From Rhabditoides inermis (taxonomy: Eukaryota > Nematoda > Chromadorea > Rhabditida > Rhabditidae): a stretch of DNA of 64,000 nucleotides. The stretch lies in contig CAWZYM010000423.1 in NCBI GenBank assembly GCA_963966185.1, positions 124,001 through 188,000 on the forward strand. The letters run 5' to 3'. A model generated the notes under the pieces. It was not told where the DNA came from, searched no databases, and saw only the letters and a list, made by a program, of their open reading frames with translations. The translations under genes and the position numbers were made by a program. This document shows positions 20,730-33,100 of the stretch, one piece after another (position 1 is the first letter of the stretch; every line of letters begins with the position of its first letter).

Positions 20730-23336
20730 AATATTATCTTAAGAAATCATTTTCCTGCTAAAGCGGTCCGTATGTTATTACAGGTGGACATGACTCCTAT
20801 ACGCTATACGACTACACTCCGATTCGAAATATGAGAAAGCCATGATCCCACTACATCGAAATCGATGTGTTTTACCCTCCTGCGAGCGATAGTATCTTAA
20901 GAAATCATTTTCCTGCTAAAGCGGTCCGTATGTTATTACAGGTGGACATGACTCCTATACGCTATACGACTACACTCCGATTCGAAATATGAGAAAGCCA
21001 TGACCTCACTAGATCGAAATTAATGTGTTTCACCCTTCTGCAAGCGATATTTTATAAAGAAATGATTTTCTTGCTAAAGCGGTCCGTATGTTATTACAGG
21101 TTCACATGACTCCTATACGCTATACGACTACACTCCGATTCAAATTATGAGAAAGCCATGACCCGAATAAATCGAAATCAATGTGTTTCACTCTCCTGCA
21201 AGCAATATATTCTTAAGAAATCATTTTCCCGCTAAAGCGGTCCGTATGTTATTACAGGTGGACATGACTCTTATACGCTATACGACTACACTCCGATTCG
21301 AAATATGAGAAAGCCATGACCCGAATAAATCGAAATCAATGTGTTTCACTCTCCTGCAAGCAATATATTCTTAAGAAATCATTTCCCTGCTAAAGCGGTC
21401 CGTATGTTATTACAGGTGGACATGACTCCTATACGCTATACGACTACACTCCGATTCAAATTATGAGAAAGCCATGACCCGAATAAATCGAAATCAATGT
21501 GTTTCACTCTCCTGCAAGCAATATATTCTTAAGAAATCATTTTCCCGCTAAAGCGGTCCGTATGTTATTACAGGTGGACATGACTCCTATACGCTATACG
21601 ACTACACTCCGATTCGAAATATGAGAAAGCCATGACCTCACTAGATCGAAATCAATGTGTTTCACCCTCCTGCAAGCAACATATTCTTAAGAAATCATTT
21701 CCCTGCTAAAGCGGTCCGTATGTTATTACAGGTGGACATGACTCCTATACGCTATACGACTACACTCCGTTTCGAATTATGAGAAAGCCATGACCCGAAT
21801 AAATCGAAATCAATGTGTTTCACTCTCCTGCAAGCAATATATTCTTAAGAAATCATTTCCCTGCTAAAGCGGTCCGTATGTTATTACAGGTGGACATGAC
21901 TCCTATACGCTATACGACTACACTCCGATTCAAATTATGAGAAAGCCATGACCCGAATAAATCGAAATCAATGTGTTTCACTCTCCTGCAAGCAATATAT
22001 TCTTAAGAAATCATTTTCCCGCTAAAGCGGTCCGTATGTTATTACAGGTGGACATGACTCCTATACGCTATACGACTACACTCCGATTCGAATTATGAGA
22101 AAGCCATGACCCGAATACATTGAAATCAATGTGTTTCACTCTCCTGCAAGCAATATAATCTTAAGAAATCATTTTCCTGCTAAAGCGGTCCGTATGTTAT
22201 TACAGGTGGACATGACTCCTATACGCTATACGGCTACACTCCGATTCGAATTATGAGAAAGCCATGACCCGAATAAATTGAAATCAATGTGTTTCACTCT
22301 CCTGCAAGCAATATATTCTTAAGAAATCATTTTCCCGCTAAAGCGGTCCGTATGTTATTACAGGTGGACATGACTCCTATACGCTATACGGCTACACTCC
22401 GATTCGAATTATGAGAAAGCCATGACCCGAATAAATTGAAATCAATGTGTTTCACTCTCCTGCAAGCAATATATTCTTAAGAAATCATTTTCCCGCTAAA
22501 GCGGTCCGTATGTTATTACAGGTGGACATGACTCCTATACGCTATACGACTACACTCCGTTTCGAATTCTGAGAAAGCCATGACCCCACTACATCAAAAT
22601 CAATGTGTTTCACTCTCCTGCAAGCAATATAATCTTAAGAAATAATTTTCCTGCTAAAGCGGTCCGTATGTTATTACAGGTGGACATGACTCCTATACGC
22701 TATACGACTACACTCCGATTCGAATTAAAATTATGAGAAAGCCATGACCCCACTACATCAAAATCAATGTGTTTCACTCTCCTGCAAGCAATATAATCTT
22801 AAGAAATCATTTTCCTGCTAAAGCGGTCCGTATGTTATTACAGGTGGACATGACTCCTATACGCTAAACGACTACACTCCGATTCGAATTATGAGAAAGC
22901 CATGACCCGAATACGTTGAAATCAATGTGTTTCACTCTCCTGCAAGCAATATAATCTTAAGAAATCATTTTCCTGCTAAAGCGGTCCGTATGTTATTACA
23001 GGTGGACATGACTCCTATACGCTAAACGACTACCTTCCGATTCGAATTATGAGAAAGCCATGACTCCACTTCATCGAAATCATGGTGTTTCACTCTCCTG
23101 CAAGCAATTAAATCTTAAGAAACCATTTTCCTGCTAAAGCGGTCCGTATGTTATTACAGGTGGACATGACTCCTACACGCTATACGGCTACACTTCTATT
23201 CGAATTATGAGAAAGCCATAACCCCACTACATCAAAATCAATGTGTTTCACTCTCCTGCAAGCAATATAATCTAAAGAAATCATTTTCCTGCTAAAGCGG
23301 TCCGTATGTTATAACAGGTGGACATGACTCTTATAC
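20730..23336. repeat. 158-bp satellite array, segment 3
   Basis: About 16 monomers. Here the array changes subfamily: from about 21130 units carry GAATTATG, CCCGAATA and GCAATATATTC rather than GAAATATG, CTCACTAGATC and GCGATATTATC. One unit near 22727 has an extra AATTAA. Near 23104 and 23165 are the rare variants GCAATTAAATC and CACTTCTATTCG, which recur at 57844 and about 57930. Confidence 0.96.
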
Positions 23337-23888
23337 TAGGGACCACAATGAGAATTTCAGAAGTTTGGATGTGGTATAGCAGTTTGTATAATAATGTAGA
23401 TCGTTTCAAGCTGATTTCGAAAATATATAATGTTCATAGGGTTCATCGTTCACATTGCGCTCTAATTCCGCGCGGCGCGCGCGCACCCGAGCGCGCGCTC
23501 ACACAGGGAAAGTGCGACAGATGGCGGCTAGATCAAAGCACTGATGACGTCATTAACAGTTAAATTATGAATATAGTCGTTTCTAATAGTAGCACTACGC
23601 TTTGTTTGATTGTAATCAATCAGTACTCGATGAAATACGTCTCTTATGACACCATTTTTCATTACTCATTTTGGGCAATGGCGGCTAGATCAGAGAAATA
23701 TGACGTCATCATATCACTCTTTATCGATTTTCAATACTTTACGGGGCACGTTTTCCCATAAATCGAATACCGTTGGATTCAGCGCGGAAGGGCGAATCGT
23801 TCTACGCTAATTAGAGCAAGTAACGCGTCCAGTCAGAAAATGTTACATGATTTCGACACAAACTCTACACCTCACGTTGCGGTCCCTA
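23337..23888. mobile_element. 552-bp TIR element with 9-bp target duplication
   Basis: The insert starts TAGGGACC and ends GGTCCCTA. The inverted similarity continues imperfectly for about 17 bases. It is flanked on both sides by CTCTTATAC (23328-23336 and 23889-23897). The matching empty site is at 58021-58200. A 9-bp duplication suggests a Mutator-like family; hAT- or P-like families usually give 8. Inside are two copies, 157 bases apart, of ATGGCGGCTAGATCA followed by a TGACGTCA palindrome (23545-23552 and 23701-23708). There is no transposase ORF, so it is non-autonomous. Confidence 0.85.
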
Positions 23889-26800
23889 CTCTTATACGCT
23901 ATACGGCTACACTCCGATTCGAATTATGAGAAAGCCATGACCCGAAAACATTGAAATCATTGTGTTTCACTCTCCTGCAAGCAATATAATCTTAAGAAAT
24001 CATTTTCCTGCTAAATCGGTCCGTATGTTATTACAGGTGGACATGACTCCTATACGCTATACGGATACACTCCGATTCGAATTATGAGAAAGCCATGACT
24101 CCACTACATTGAAATCGATGTGTTTCACCCTCCTGCAAGCAATATATTCTTAAGAAATCATTTTCCTGCTAAAGCGGTCCGTATGTTATTACAGGTGGAC
24201 ATGACTCCTATACGCTATACGGCTACACTCCGATTCGAATTATGAGAAAGCCATGACCCGAATACATTGAAATCAATGTGTTTCACTCTCCTGCAAGCAA
24301 TATAATCTTGAGAAATCATTTTCCTGCTAAAGCGGTCCGTATGTTATTACAGGTGGACATGACTCTTATACGCTATACGACTACACTCCGATTAGAATTA
24401 TGAGAAAGCCATGACCCGAATACATTGAAATCAATGTGTTTCACTCTCCTGCAAGCAATATAATCTTAAGAAATCATTTTCCTGCTAAAGCGGTTCGTAT
24501 GTTATTACAGGTGAACATGACTCTTATACGCTATACGACTACACTCCGATTCGAACTATGAGAAAGCCATGACTCCACTTCATCGAAATCATGGTGTTTC
24601 ACCCTCCTGCAAGCAATATATTCTTAAGAAATCATTTTCCCGCTAAAGCGGTCCGTATGTTATTACAGGTGAACATGACTCCTATACGCTATACGACTAC
24701 ACTCCGTTTCGAATTCTGAGAAAGCCATGACCCCACTACATCGAAATCAATGTGTTTCACCCTCCTGCAAGCAATATATTCTTAAGAAATCATTTTCCCG
24801 CTAAAGCGGTCCGTATGTTATTACAGGTGAACATGACTCCTATACGCTATACGACTACACTCCGTTTCGAATTCTGAGAAAGCCATGACCCCACTACATC
24901 GAAATCAATGTGTTTCACCCTCCTGCAAGCAATATATTCTTAAGGAATCATTTTCCTGCTAAAGCGGTCCGTATGTTATTACAGGTGGACATGACTCTTA
25001 TACGCTATACGACTACACTCCGATTCGAATTATGAGAAAAGCATGACCCGAATACATTGAAATCAATGTGTTTCACTCTCCTGCAAGCAATATAATCTTA
25101 AGAATAGATTTTCCTGCTAAAGCGGTCCGTATGTTATTACAGGTGGACATGACTCTTATACGCTATACGACTACACTCCGATTCGAACTATGAGAAAGCC
25201 ATGACTCCACTTCATCGAAATCATGGTGTTTCACTCTCCTGCAAGCAATATAATCTTGAGAAATCATTTTCCTGCTAAAGCGGTCCGTATGTTATTACAG
25301 GTGGACATGACTCCTATACGCTATACGGCTACACTCCGATTCGAAATATGAGAAAGCCATGACCCCACTACATCGAAATCAATGTGTTTCACTCTCCTGC
25401 AAGCAATATAATCTTGAGAAATCATTTTCCTGCTAAAGCGGTCCGTATGTTATTACAGGTGGACATGACTCCTATACGCTATACGGCTACACTCCGATTC
25501 GAAATATGAGAAAGCCATGACCCCACTACATCGAAATCAATGTGTTTCACTCTCCTGCAAGCAATATAATCTTGAGAAATCATTTTCCTGCTAAAGCGGT
25601 CCGTATGTTATTACAGGTGGACATGACTCCTATACGCTATACGGCTACACTCCGTTTCGAATTATGAGAAAGCCATGACCTCACTACATCGAAATCAATG
25701 TGTTTCACCCTCCTGCAAGCAAAATATTCTTAAGAAATCATTTTCCTGCTAAAGCGGTCCGTATGTTATTACAGGTGGACATGACTCCTATACGCAATAC
25801 GACTACACTCCGATTCGAATTATGAGAAAGCCATGACCCCACTACATCAAAATCATGGTGTTTCACTCTCCTGCAAGCATTATAATCTTAAGAAATCATT
25901 TTCCTGCTAAAGCGGTTCGTATGTTATTACAGGTGGACATGACTCCTATACGCTATACGGCTACACTCCGATTCGAATTATGAGAAAGCCATGACCCGAA
26001 TACATTGAAATCAATGTGTTTCACTCTCCTGCAAGCAATATAATCTTAAGAAATCATTTTCCTGCTAAAGCGGTCCGTATGTTATTACAGGTGGACATGA
26101 CTCATATACGCTATACGACTACACTCCGATTCGAAATATGAGAAAGCCATGACCTCACTAGATCGAAATCAATGTGTTTCACCCTCCTGCAAGCAACATA
26201 TTCTTAAGAAATCATTTCCCTGCTAAAGCGGTCCGTATGTTATTACAGGTGGACATGACTCCTATACGCTATACGACTACACTCCGTTTCGAATTATGAG
26301 AAAGCCATGACCCGAATAAATCGAAATCAATGTGTTTCACTCTCCTGCAAGCAATATATTCTTAAGAAATCATTTTCCCGCTAAAGCGGTCCGTATGTTA
26401 TTACAGGTGGACATGACTCCTATACGCTATACGACTACACTCCGTTTCGAATTATGAGAAAGCCATGACCCCACTACACCGAAATCAATGTGTTTCACTC
26501 TCCTGCAAGCAATATATTCTTAAGAAATCATTTTCCCGCTAAAGCGGTCCGTATGTTATTACAGGTGGACATGACTCCTATACGCTATACGACTACACTC
26601 CGATTCGAATTATGAGAAAGCCATGACCCGAATACATTGAAATCAATGTGTTTCACTCTCCTGCAAGCAATATAATCTTAAGAAATCATTTTCCTGCTAA
26701 AGCGGTCCGTATGTTATTACAGGTGGACATGACTCCTATACGCTATACGGCTACACTCCGATTCGAATTATGAGAAAGCCATGACCCGAATAAATTGAAA

Positions 26801-28178
26801 TCAATGTGTTTCACTCTCCTGCAAGCAATATATTCTTAAGAAATCATTTTCCCGCTAAAGCGGTCCGTATGTTATTACAGGTGGACATGACTCCTATACG
26901 CTATACGGCTACACTCCGATTCGAATTATGAGAAAGCCATGACCCGAATAAATTGAAATCAATGTGTTTCACTCTCCTGCAAGCAATATATTCTTAAGAA
27001 ATCATTTTCCCGCTAAAGCGGTCCGTATGTTATTACAGGTGGACATGACTCCTATACGCTATACGACTACACTCCGTTTCGAATTCTGAGAAAGCCATGA
27101 CCCCACTACATCAAAATCAATGTGTTTCACTCTCCTGCAAGCAATATAATCTTAAGAAATAATTTTCCTGCTAAAGCGGTCCGTATGTTATTACAGGTGG
27201 ACATGACTCCTATACGCTATACGACTACACTCCGATTCGAATTATGAGAAAGCCATGACCCCACTACATCAAAATCAATGTGTTTCACTCTCCTGCAAGC
27301 AATATAATCTTAAGAAATCATTTTCCTGCTAAAGCGGTCCGTATGTTATTACAGGTGGACATGACTCCTATACGCTAAACGACTACACTCCGATTCGAAT
27401 TATGAGAAAGCCATGACCCGAATACGTTGAAATCAATGTGTTTCACTCTCCTGCAAGCAATATAATCTTAAGAAATCATTTTCCTGCTAAAGCGGTTCGT
27501 ATGTTATTACAGGTGAACATGACTCTTATACGCTATACGACTACACTCCGATTCGAACTATGAGAAAGCCATGACTCCACTTCATCGAAATCATGGTGTT
27601 TCACCCTCCTGCAAGCAATATATTCTTAAGAAATCATTTTCCTGCTAAAGCGGTCCGTATGTTATTACAGGTGGACATGACTCTTATACGCTATACGACT
27701 ACACTCCGATTCGAATTATGAGAAAAGCATGACCCGAATACATTGAAATCAATGTGTTTCACTTTCCTGCAAGCAATATAATCTTAAGAATACATTTTCC
27801 TGCTAAAGCGGTTCGTATGTTATTACAGGTGAACATGACTCTTATACGCTATACGACTACACTCCGATTCGAACTATGAGAAAGCCATGACTCCACTTCA
27901 TCGAAATCAATGTGTTTCACCCTCCTGCAAGCAATATATTCTTAAGGAATCATTTTCCTGCTAAAGCGGTCCGTATGTTATTACAGGTGGACATGACTCT
28001 TATACGCTATACGACTACACTCCGATTCGAATTATGAGAAAAGCATGACCCGAATACATTGAAATCAATGTGTTTCACTTTCCTGCAAGCAATATAATCT
28101 TAAGAATACATTTTCCTGCTAAAGCGGTCCGTATGTTATTACAGGTGGACATGACTCTTATACGCTATACGACTACAC
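23889..28178. repeat. 158-bp satellite array, segment 4
   Basis: About 27 monomers of the GAATTATG/GCAATATAATC subfamily. The variant GCAAAATATTC at 25719 marks a higher-order unit; the next copies are at 37933, 40935, 55948 and 58792. The last complete monomer before the BEL/Pao insertion has the rare variants GAGAAAAGCATG, CACTTTCCTG and AAGAATACATTTTCC. The final five bases TACAC (28174-28178) are the target duplication. Confidence 0.96.
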
Positions 28179-29170
28179 TGTCGCATTTACATAGTGCACA
28201 TAAGCCAACACGACTGGGGTTTTATAGAGTATATTTATCGCATTAAACACAGACGCGACATCAATAACTTAGACTCGATCAATAATCAAACAACAATATG
28301 GTCACAATCACCACAAGTTTGAGGGGCCACAGTAAACGCATAAGGGGGTAGTAAGGGGAAGATAAGGGAGAGAGAAGACGAGGGAGGCTACTGGGGTGGG
28401 ATTTCCCCAGCCCTCTATATCTAGCACGGGGCCATACAACGTACTCTAGACAAGGGAGGTGGCGGGGCTACCAAATGTACCCTACAAAAGGCCCCCGATA
28501 CTACATCCACTCAACCCATCTAGCACGGTCATAAAACAAGCATACTGGGGGGGGGTCATTCTCAAGTACCTCTGGTTCTCCTGGCGTTGGTGGTCTTGGC
28601 GATTCCCTTGGCGTCGGTGACCCCTGTAGCAGATGAGTTATCGATCGATCGGTGACGTCATAATTTGGCGGCGAGAAGAGCAGCGACGCGAAGATAAGAC
28701 TATGCGCGGTTCTTGCGCATCGAGAGGCTTATAATATATTTGAGATGAGACTATTTTTAACTCGATATAAATTCGACTATGCGTTTGTGAATCAAGCTCA
28801 TTTTGACTGCTACATTGGAGTAAGCGAATCGCAAATGAGAATACGCGACATTTAGCAACGACTTTACTAGACTAGGATAATACATAAATATCTCGTTAAA
28901 GGACTCGAACACCGGCTATACAAGGGAAAATAATAGACACAAATTCGTAGGTGGATGAGCAATGACGTGCGATCTTTTCGAAACGTCCGCTCTTCCTCTG
29001 CGTCTCTGACTGTGGCGTGTTCGCGACTAGGTGTGTGAGGGTGTGTGACTCACTCGCATTCAAATACAGCCGCGGGAACTATTTTTTGTTAATTTCGTTG
29101 CCAGGATTGTATTTGTTACAAGACGACTTATTACTGTAATTTTTATTAGTCGCGTGTTATAACCGCGACA
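28179..29170 (-). repeat. 3' LTR of BEL/Pao copy 1
   Basis: The 992-base repeat is near-identical to 36395-37385 and 43237-44227, differing by one G in the run at about 28547-28555. It contains a TGACGTCA near 28653. Confidence 0.95.
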
Positions 29171-29181
29171 CTCCCCCTTTT
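29171..29181 (-). promoter_or_regulatory. Polypurine tract, BEL/Pao copy 1
   Basis: On the minus strand AAAAGGGGGAG immediately precedes the 3' LTR. The copy 2 equivalent is at 44228-44238. Confidence 0.85.
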
Positions 29182-29588
29182 CGTGACTGATGCGATTTCC
29201 CGCCTTGGGCGTGATGACACTAGAGTCTCTACTTCTTCCGACTCTCCCACGCTGACCTGCCAGTGCGCTGGTGGTAAACTGTGCCATTCGCTTTGACTCT
29301 ATTGCTCTTTCTGCCACCACCTCCATTACACAAAATAGTTGAAAGGGGAGAGGGTAATTAGATTTCACCCTTAACCAAGGATTTGAGCCTTTCGACACGA
29401 GGGTATGAGAATTAGACTTTTTAATAACGGCAAATAAGAACCGGTATATTGATTGTGTTCTAATGACAGACATAGTCTCACTTAACACATCTATAAATTA
29501 TATTCAGTACAAAAAAAAGGGGGAGAAGTAAAGGTAGTATGCACTTTTCAAGGCAAAAACAGACTACTAGCATAACGAAAGGACTTAC
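29182..29588 (-). other. Third-gene region of copy 1, mostly deleted
   Basis: This lies between the polypurine tract and the one remaining exon. The left 120 bases equal copy 2 44239-44358 and the rest equals copy 2 from 47117. The coding exons found between those points in copy 2 are absent here. No ORF of note remains. Confidence 0.7.
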
Positions 29589-29787
29589 CTTCAGATGATG
29601 GCTTGTTAGACTCCGATTTGTTCTTGTCCTCCTTCTCGTCCTCGCTCTCGGAATATTGATCGAGGGGGGAAGACTCTTCGACTCGGGCAGGTGACTCGGT
29701 GATTGGGCTGCCGATGGGCGACTCGTCAGGGGTCTGGAGGAGGGCACTCTCCTCCTCGGGAGTGATCTCGGAAACCTTAGTCATGAC
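29589..29787 (-). pseudogene. Third-gene exon A, orphaned in copy 1
   Basis: The minus-strand exon starts after the acceptor GATGATTTTAG, with ATG at 29784 three bases in, and ends at GAAG|GTAAGT. It encodes about 65 acidic Ser/Glu-rich residues beginning MTKVSEITPEEE. The exons it joins in copy 2 are deleted here, so the gene is broken in this copy. Confidence 0.7.
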
Positions 29788-30100
29788 CTAAAATCATCAG
29801 ACTTTATAATCTGTAAAACAGGCATTTCCGCACAACGTTAACGCGATCGCGTACATCGAGACTATATATTGATGGATATGTAAATGACTGTTGACTGATT
29901 AGAAAGTACAAAATTTTAGGAAAAATTTTTTTAAAAAAAAAGGAATAATTAGCTGATTTTCGGAAAAAAGATATTTCTCAATAATTTGGATCTACCTCCA
30001 CTACTGTCTCCCATTCAGGGTTATTCTTTGTGGGACCGTTCTTCTTTTCGACTTTTCCCGCGCGTATTCGGCATTGATGTATTTGTAGTCCCTAATTATC
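29788..30100 (-). other. Spacer between pol and third-gene exon A
   Basis: AT-rich, with an A/T homopolymer stretch near 29910-29942 that differs slightly from copy 2. It carries the acceptor for exon A at its lower end. No ORF seen. Confidence 0.6.
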
Positions 30101-33100
30101 TCAGACCCTTTTTCTCTTAGATCTTTTATCTGGAATTATGCTGTTTGCGTCTGTACATCTCACTTCGAGAGGGATCAACGCATTGACTGGCCTGTCTATC
30201 ATGCCTGTTTTCGTCTTCAGTGTGACTGATCTGCATTTATCGTCCTCTCCTCTATGGATTTTCACTACAACCGCTAATGGCCATTCGTACTTGTTTGTTT
30301 CGCGATCGCTCACGAACACTACTTCCCCTACTGTAGGAGATTTTATCTGACTAGAACGTCTACCGGATATGTTTAGCTTGTGCTGCTGACGCAGAGATTT
30401 GAGATAGTCATTGCTCCATAGATACCAAAATCTCTCTCTGCATTTCTGAGCGGCCGCTGTGTTTTTCATTATTTGCTTATACACTGCATTCGATTCTGGA
30501 TTTGGGTCATAATCGGGATCTGATGGGTTTTCCATCTCTCCACTGAAAAGTAGTGGTTCTAACTCTGGGTTAAGAATATCTATCGGACGGAGAACCTTCC
30601 ATTCGTTCAGTTTCTCCGCTGAGTATGTAATGGGTCTGCAGTTGACTATTCCTTCTGATTCTATTAATGTGGTTTTCACTTGCTTCTCTGACAATTTGTG
30701 ACCTCTAGTCATTTTGTTGTACGCTGCTTTGCAGGAACCGACTAGTCTTTCATAGGCTCCCCCCATCCAGGGAGATAATGCTGTGATAAATTTCCATGAA
30801 ACGGGGTCGTCTGACTGATTCTCATTCATTATTTTTGCCGCTAGTTCAAATTGAGCTGCGTTATCTGATAGAATTGATTTAGGGCGTCCTCGCCTCGCGC
30901 ATATTTGGCGTAACGAGTGTATTAGGTCATCGGTAGACAGGGAATTGACTGGCTCTACGTGTACCAGCCGTGTGGTTAGGCAGGTATAGAGAATGCCCCA
31001 TATTTTCGCACCTTCTTTCGTAGGGATGGGTCCCAAATAATCTATTCCTATATGGCTGAATGGTCTCGCTTTCTCATTCACTCTTACTTCTGGCAGCTGA
31101 GGTGAATCGGGGTATGGAAATGTTAGTCCATTATGTCTCCTGCACAACGTGCATTTTGATACTACGCTCCTACATTGTCTTCTCAGACTCGGTATCCAAT
31201 ATTTCTCTCTTACTGTTGACATAGTTTGATTTGTGCCTGTATGTCCACATTTCTGGTGTGCGTTCCTCACTATCAGTTTGGCTAGATGTGTCCGTTCGAC
31301 TATGAGTATTGGAGTGCTGGCTGCGTATGTAAGGGATGATTTTCCCAGGCGGCCAACACATCGCAGGACTCCTTGGATACGTTTTACGTTCAAGTCTCTG
31401 TATCTTGTTGACAATTCCTCCTCTTCAATATGTGCTTTCTGATGCAATTTCATGATGCAGTCTAACGTCTGTTCCCAACTGTTCTCTATGTTTTGGTTAA
31501 TGACTGTCGTGATAATGGGCTTTTTAGCTAATCTTCGCTTCTTTAATATATTGGAAATGAAACATATTACATAATGCGCATGTTTGATGTATGACTGAAA
31601 CGAGCTGTGTTTGGTTGCAGGCAATGTCGACTGCTCGTCTCTGCTGCCCGAGGGAGCCTCCTCCATTGCCACGGCCACTACTCTGTTCTCCACTGTCTCC
31701 TCCTCTCCGGCAGGAGGTGTCCACCTCCAGGTAGGCTCTATCACTGATGTGTTCTTTGTTTTTATTATATCTGGTCCTTCCCACCACAATTTATTCTGGG
31801 CTAGTTCTCCTCCAGTCACTCCTCTAGATATGAGATCAGCTGGGTTTGACTTCGTCCCTACGTGGGATACTGTAGTTTCTATTTTGTAGTCCTCCGACAG
31901 TTTCCGCACTGTGTCTGCTATCTCTACGACTCGGTTTTTCACGAATATGGATAACTTTGTTTCTGACTTTTTTAACCATTCTATTGCTACAGTGGAATCT
32001 GACATGATATGCAATTTCTTCAGTGTTATTGACTTGTTCAGTTCTTGTATCAGAAACGCGCTTATTCTGACTGCCGTAAGTATTCCCATCAGTTCAAGTC
32101 TCGGAATCTTTAGTTTTATATCCTTATTGCTCTCTTTAGATGGAGCAAGTCTCTGTTTTGCGTAGACTAACCATGTGCTTATCCGGCCCGATTCGTTCAC
32201 CTCTTTGATATATGCACATGAACCATAAGCTTTTTCTGATGCGTCACTAAACACGCACAGTTCGTATGTACTTTTTTCTTTCGAAGCTGTTGTAGTCCTC
32301 CGTGGAATGCGTATTTCTAGACTAGATTCGACTGCTAGTTTCTGCCACTCTTTGTGAAGTTCTATTTTCACTGGATCGTCCCATTTTAGCTTCTCACTCC
32401 ATAGTTTTTGTTGAAAGACCTTGCATTTTGTTAGTGAAGGTGATAATAGTCCTAGAGGGTCAAAATTGGATGCGATGGCTGCTGTGACTGAGCGTTTTGT
32501 GGTGACTTCTCCAGTCTTGATCGTTGTTTTCATAGTAAATGAGTCTGTATTCGTGTCCCATTTTAATCCAAGAAGTTTCTGGGTCGTGTTTTTTGCTCTG
32601 TCTTTCTCGGGAATTAGTTTGTTCACTCCTTCATCGTTGGATATGAAATCCCGTAGATTCATGCGTACGTCCATAAACGCTGACTTTGATCTTTTGATGT
32701 CCTTTAACGCGTCTTCCGCACTGTCTGCGTGTAATACTACGTTGTCCACATAGCAGTTTTCTAATATCTTCTCTCCTATCTCTGGAATGCTGCATAATAT
32801 AAACCTTATAGATGCAGCGAGCAAGTAGGGTGATGACGATACTCCGAATGGGACTCTGCGGAAGCGGAATTCGACTACGTTATCTTTTGTGACTGGCTTT
32901 GTTACGTCCTTAACCCATAGAAATCTTGTTGCATCTCTGTTGTCTTCTTGTAAATTCAGTTGTAAAAATGCCTTTTCTATGTCTGATACAATTAAAATGG
33001 GTGGTATTCGGGCTCTCAACAGCACGCCGCACAGTTGGGGCAAGTATGTCGGACCTTGATGGAGTACCATGTTCAGTGACTGTTCATTTCTATAGTGACT

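Noticed and set aside
29060..29488. Minus-strand 142-codon ORF at the polypurine tract of copy 1
   Set aside because: It spans the deletion junction and the LTR end and is not open in copy 2, so it is accidental.
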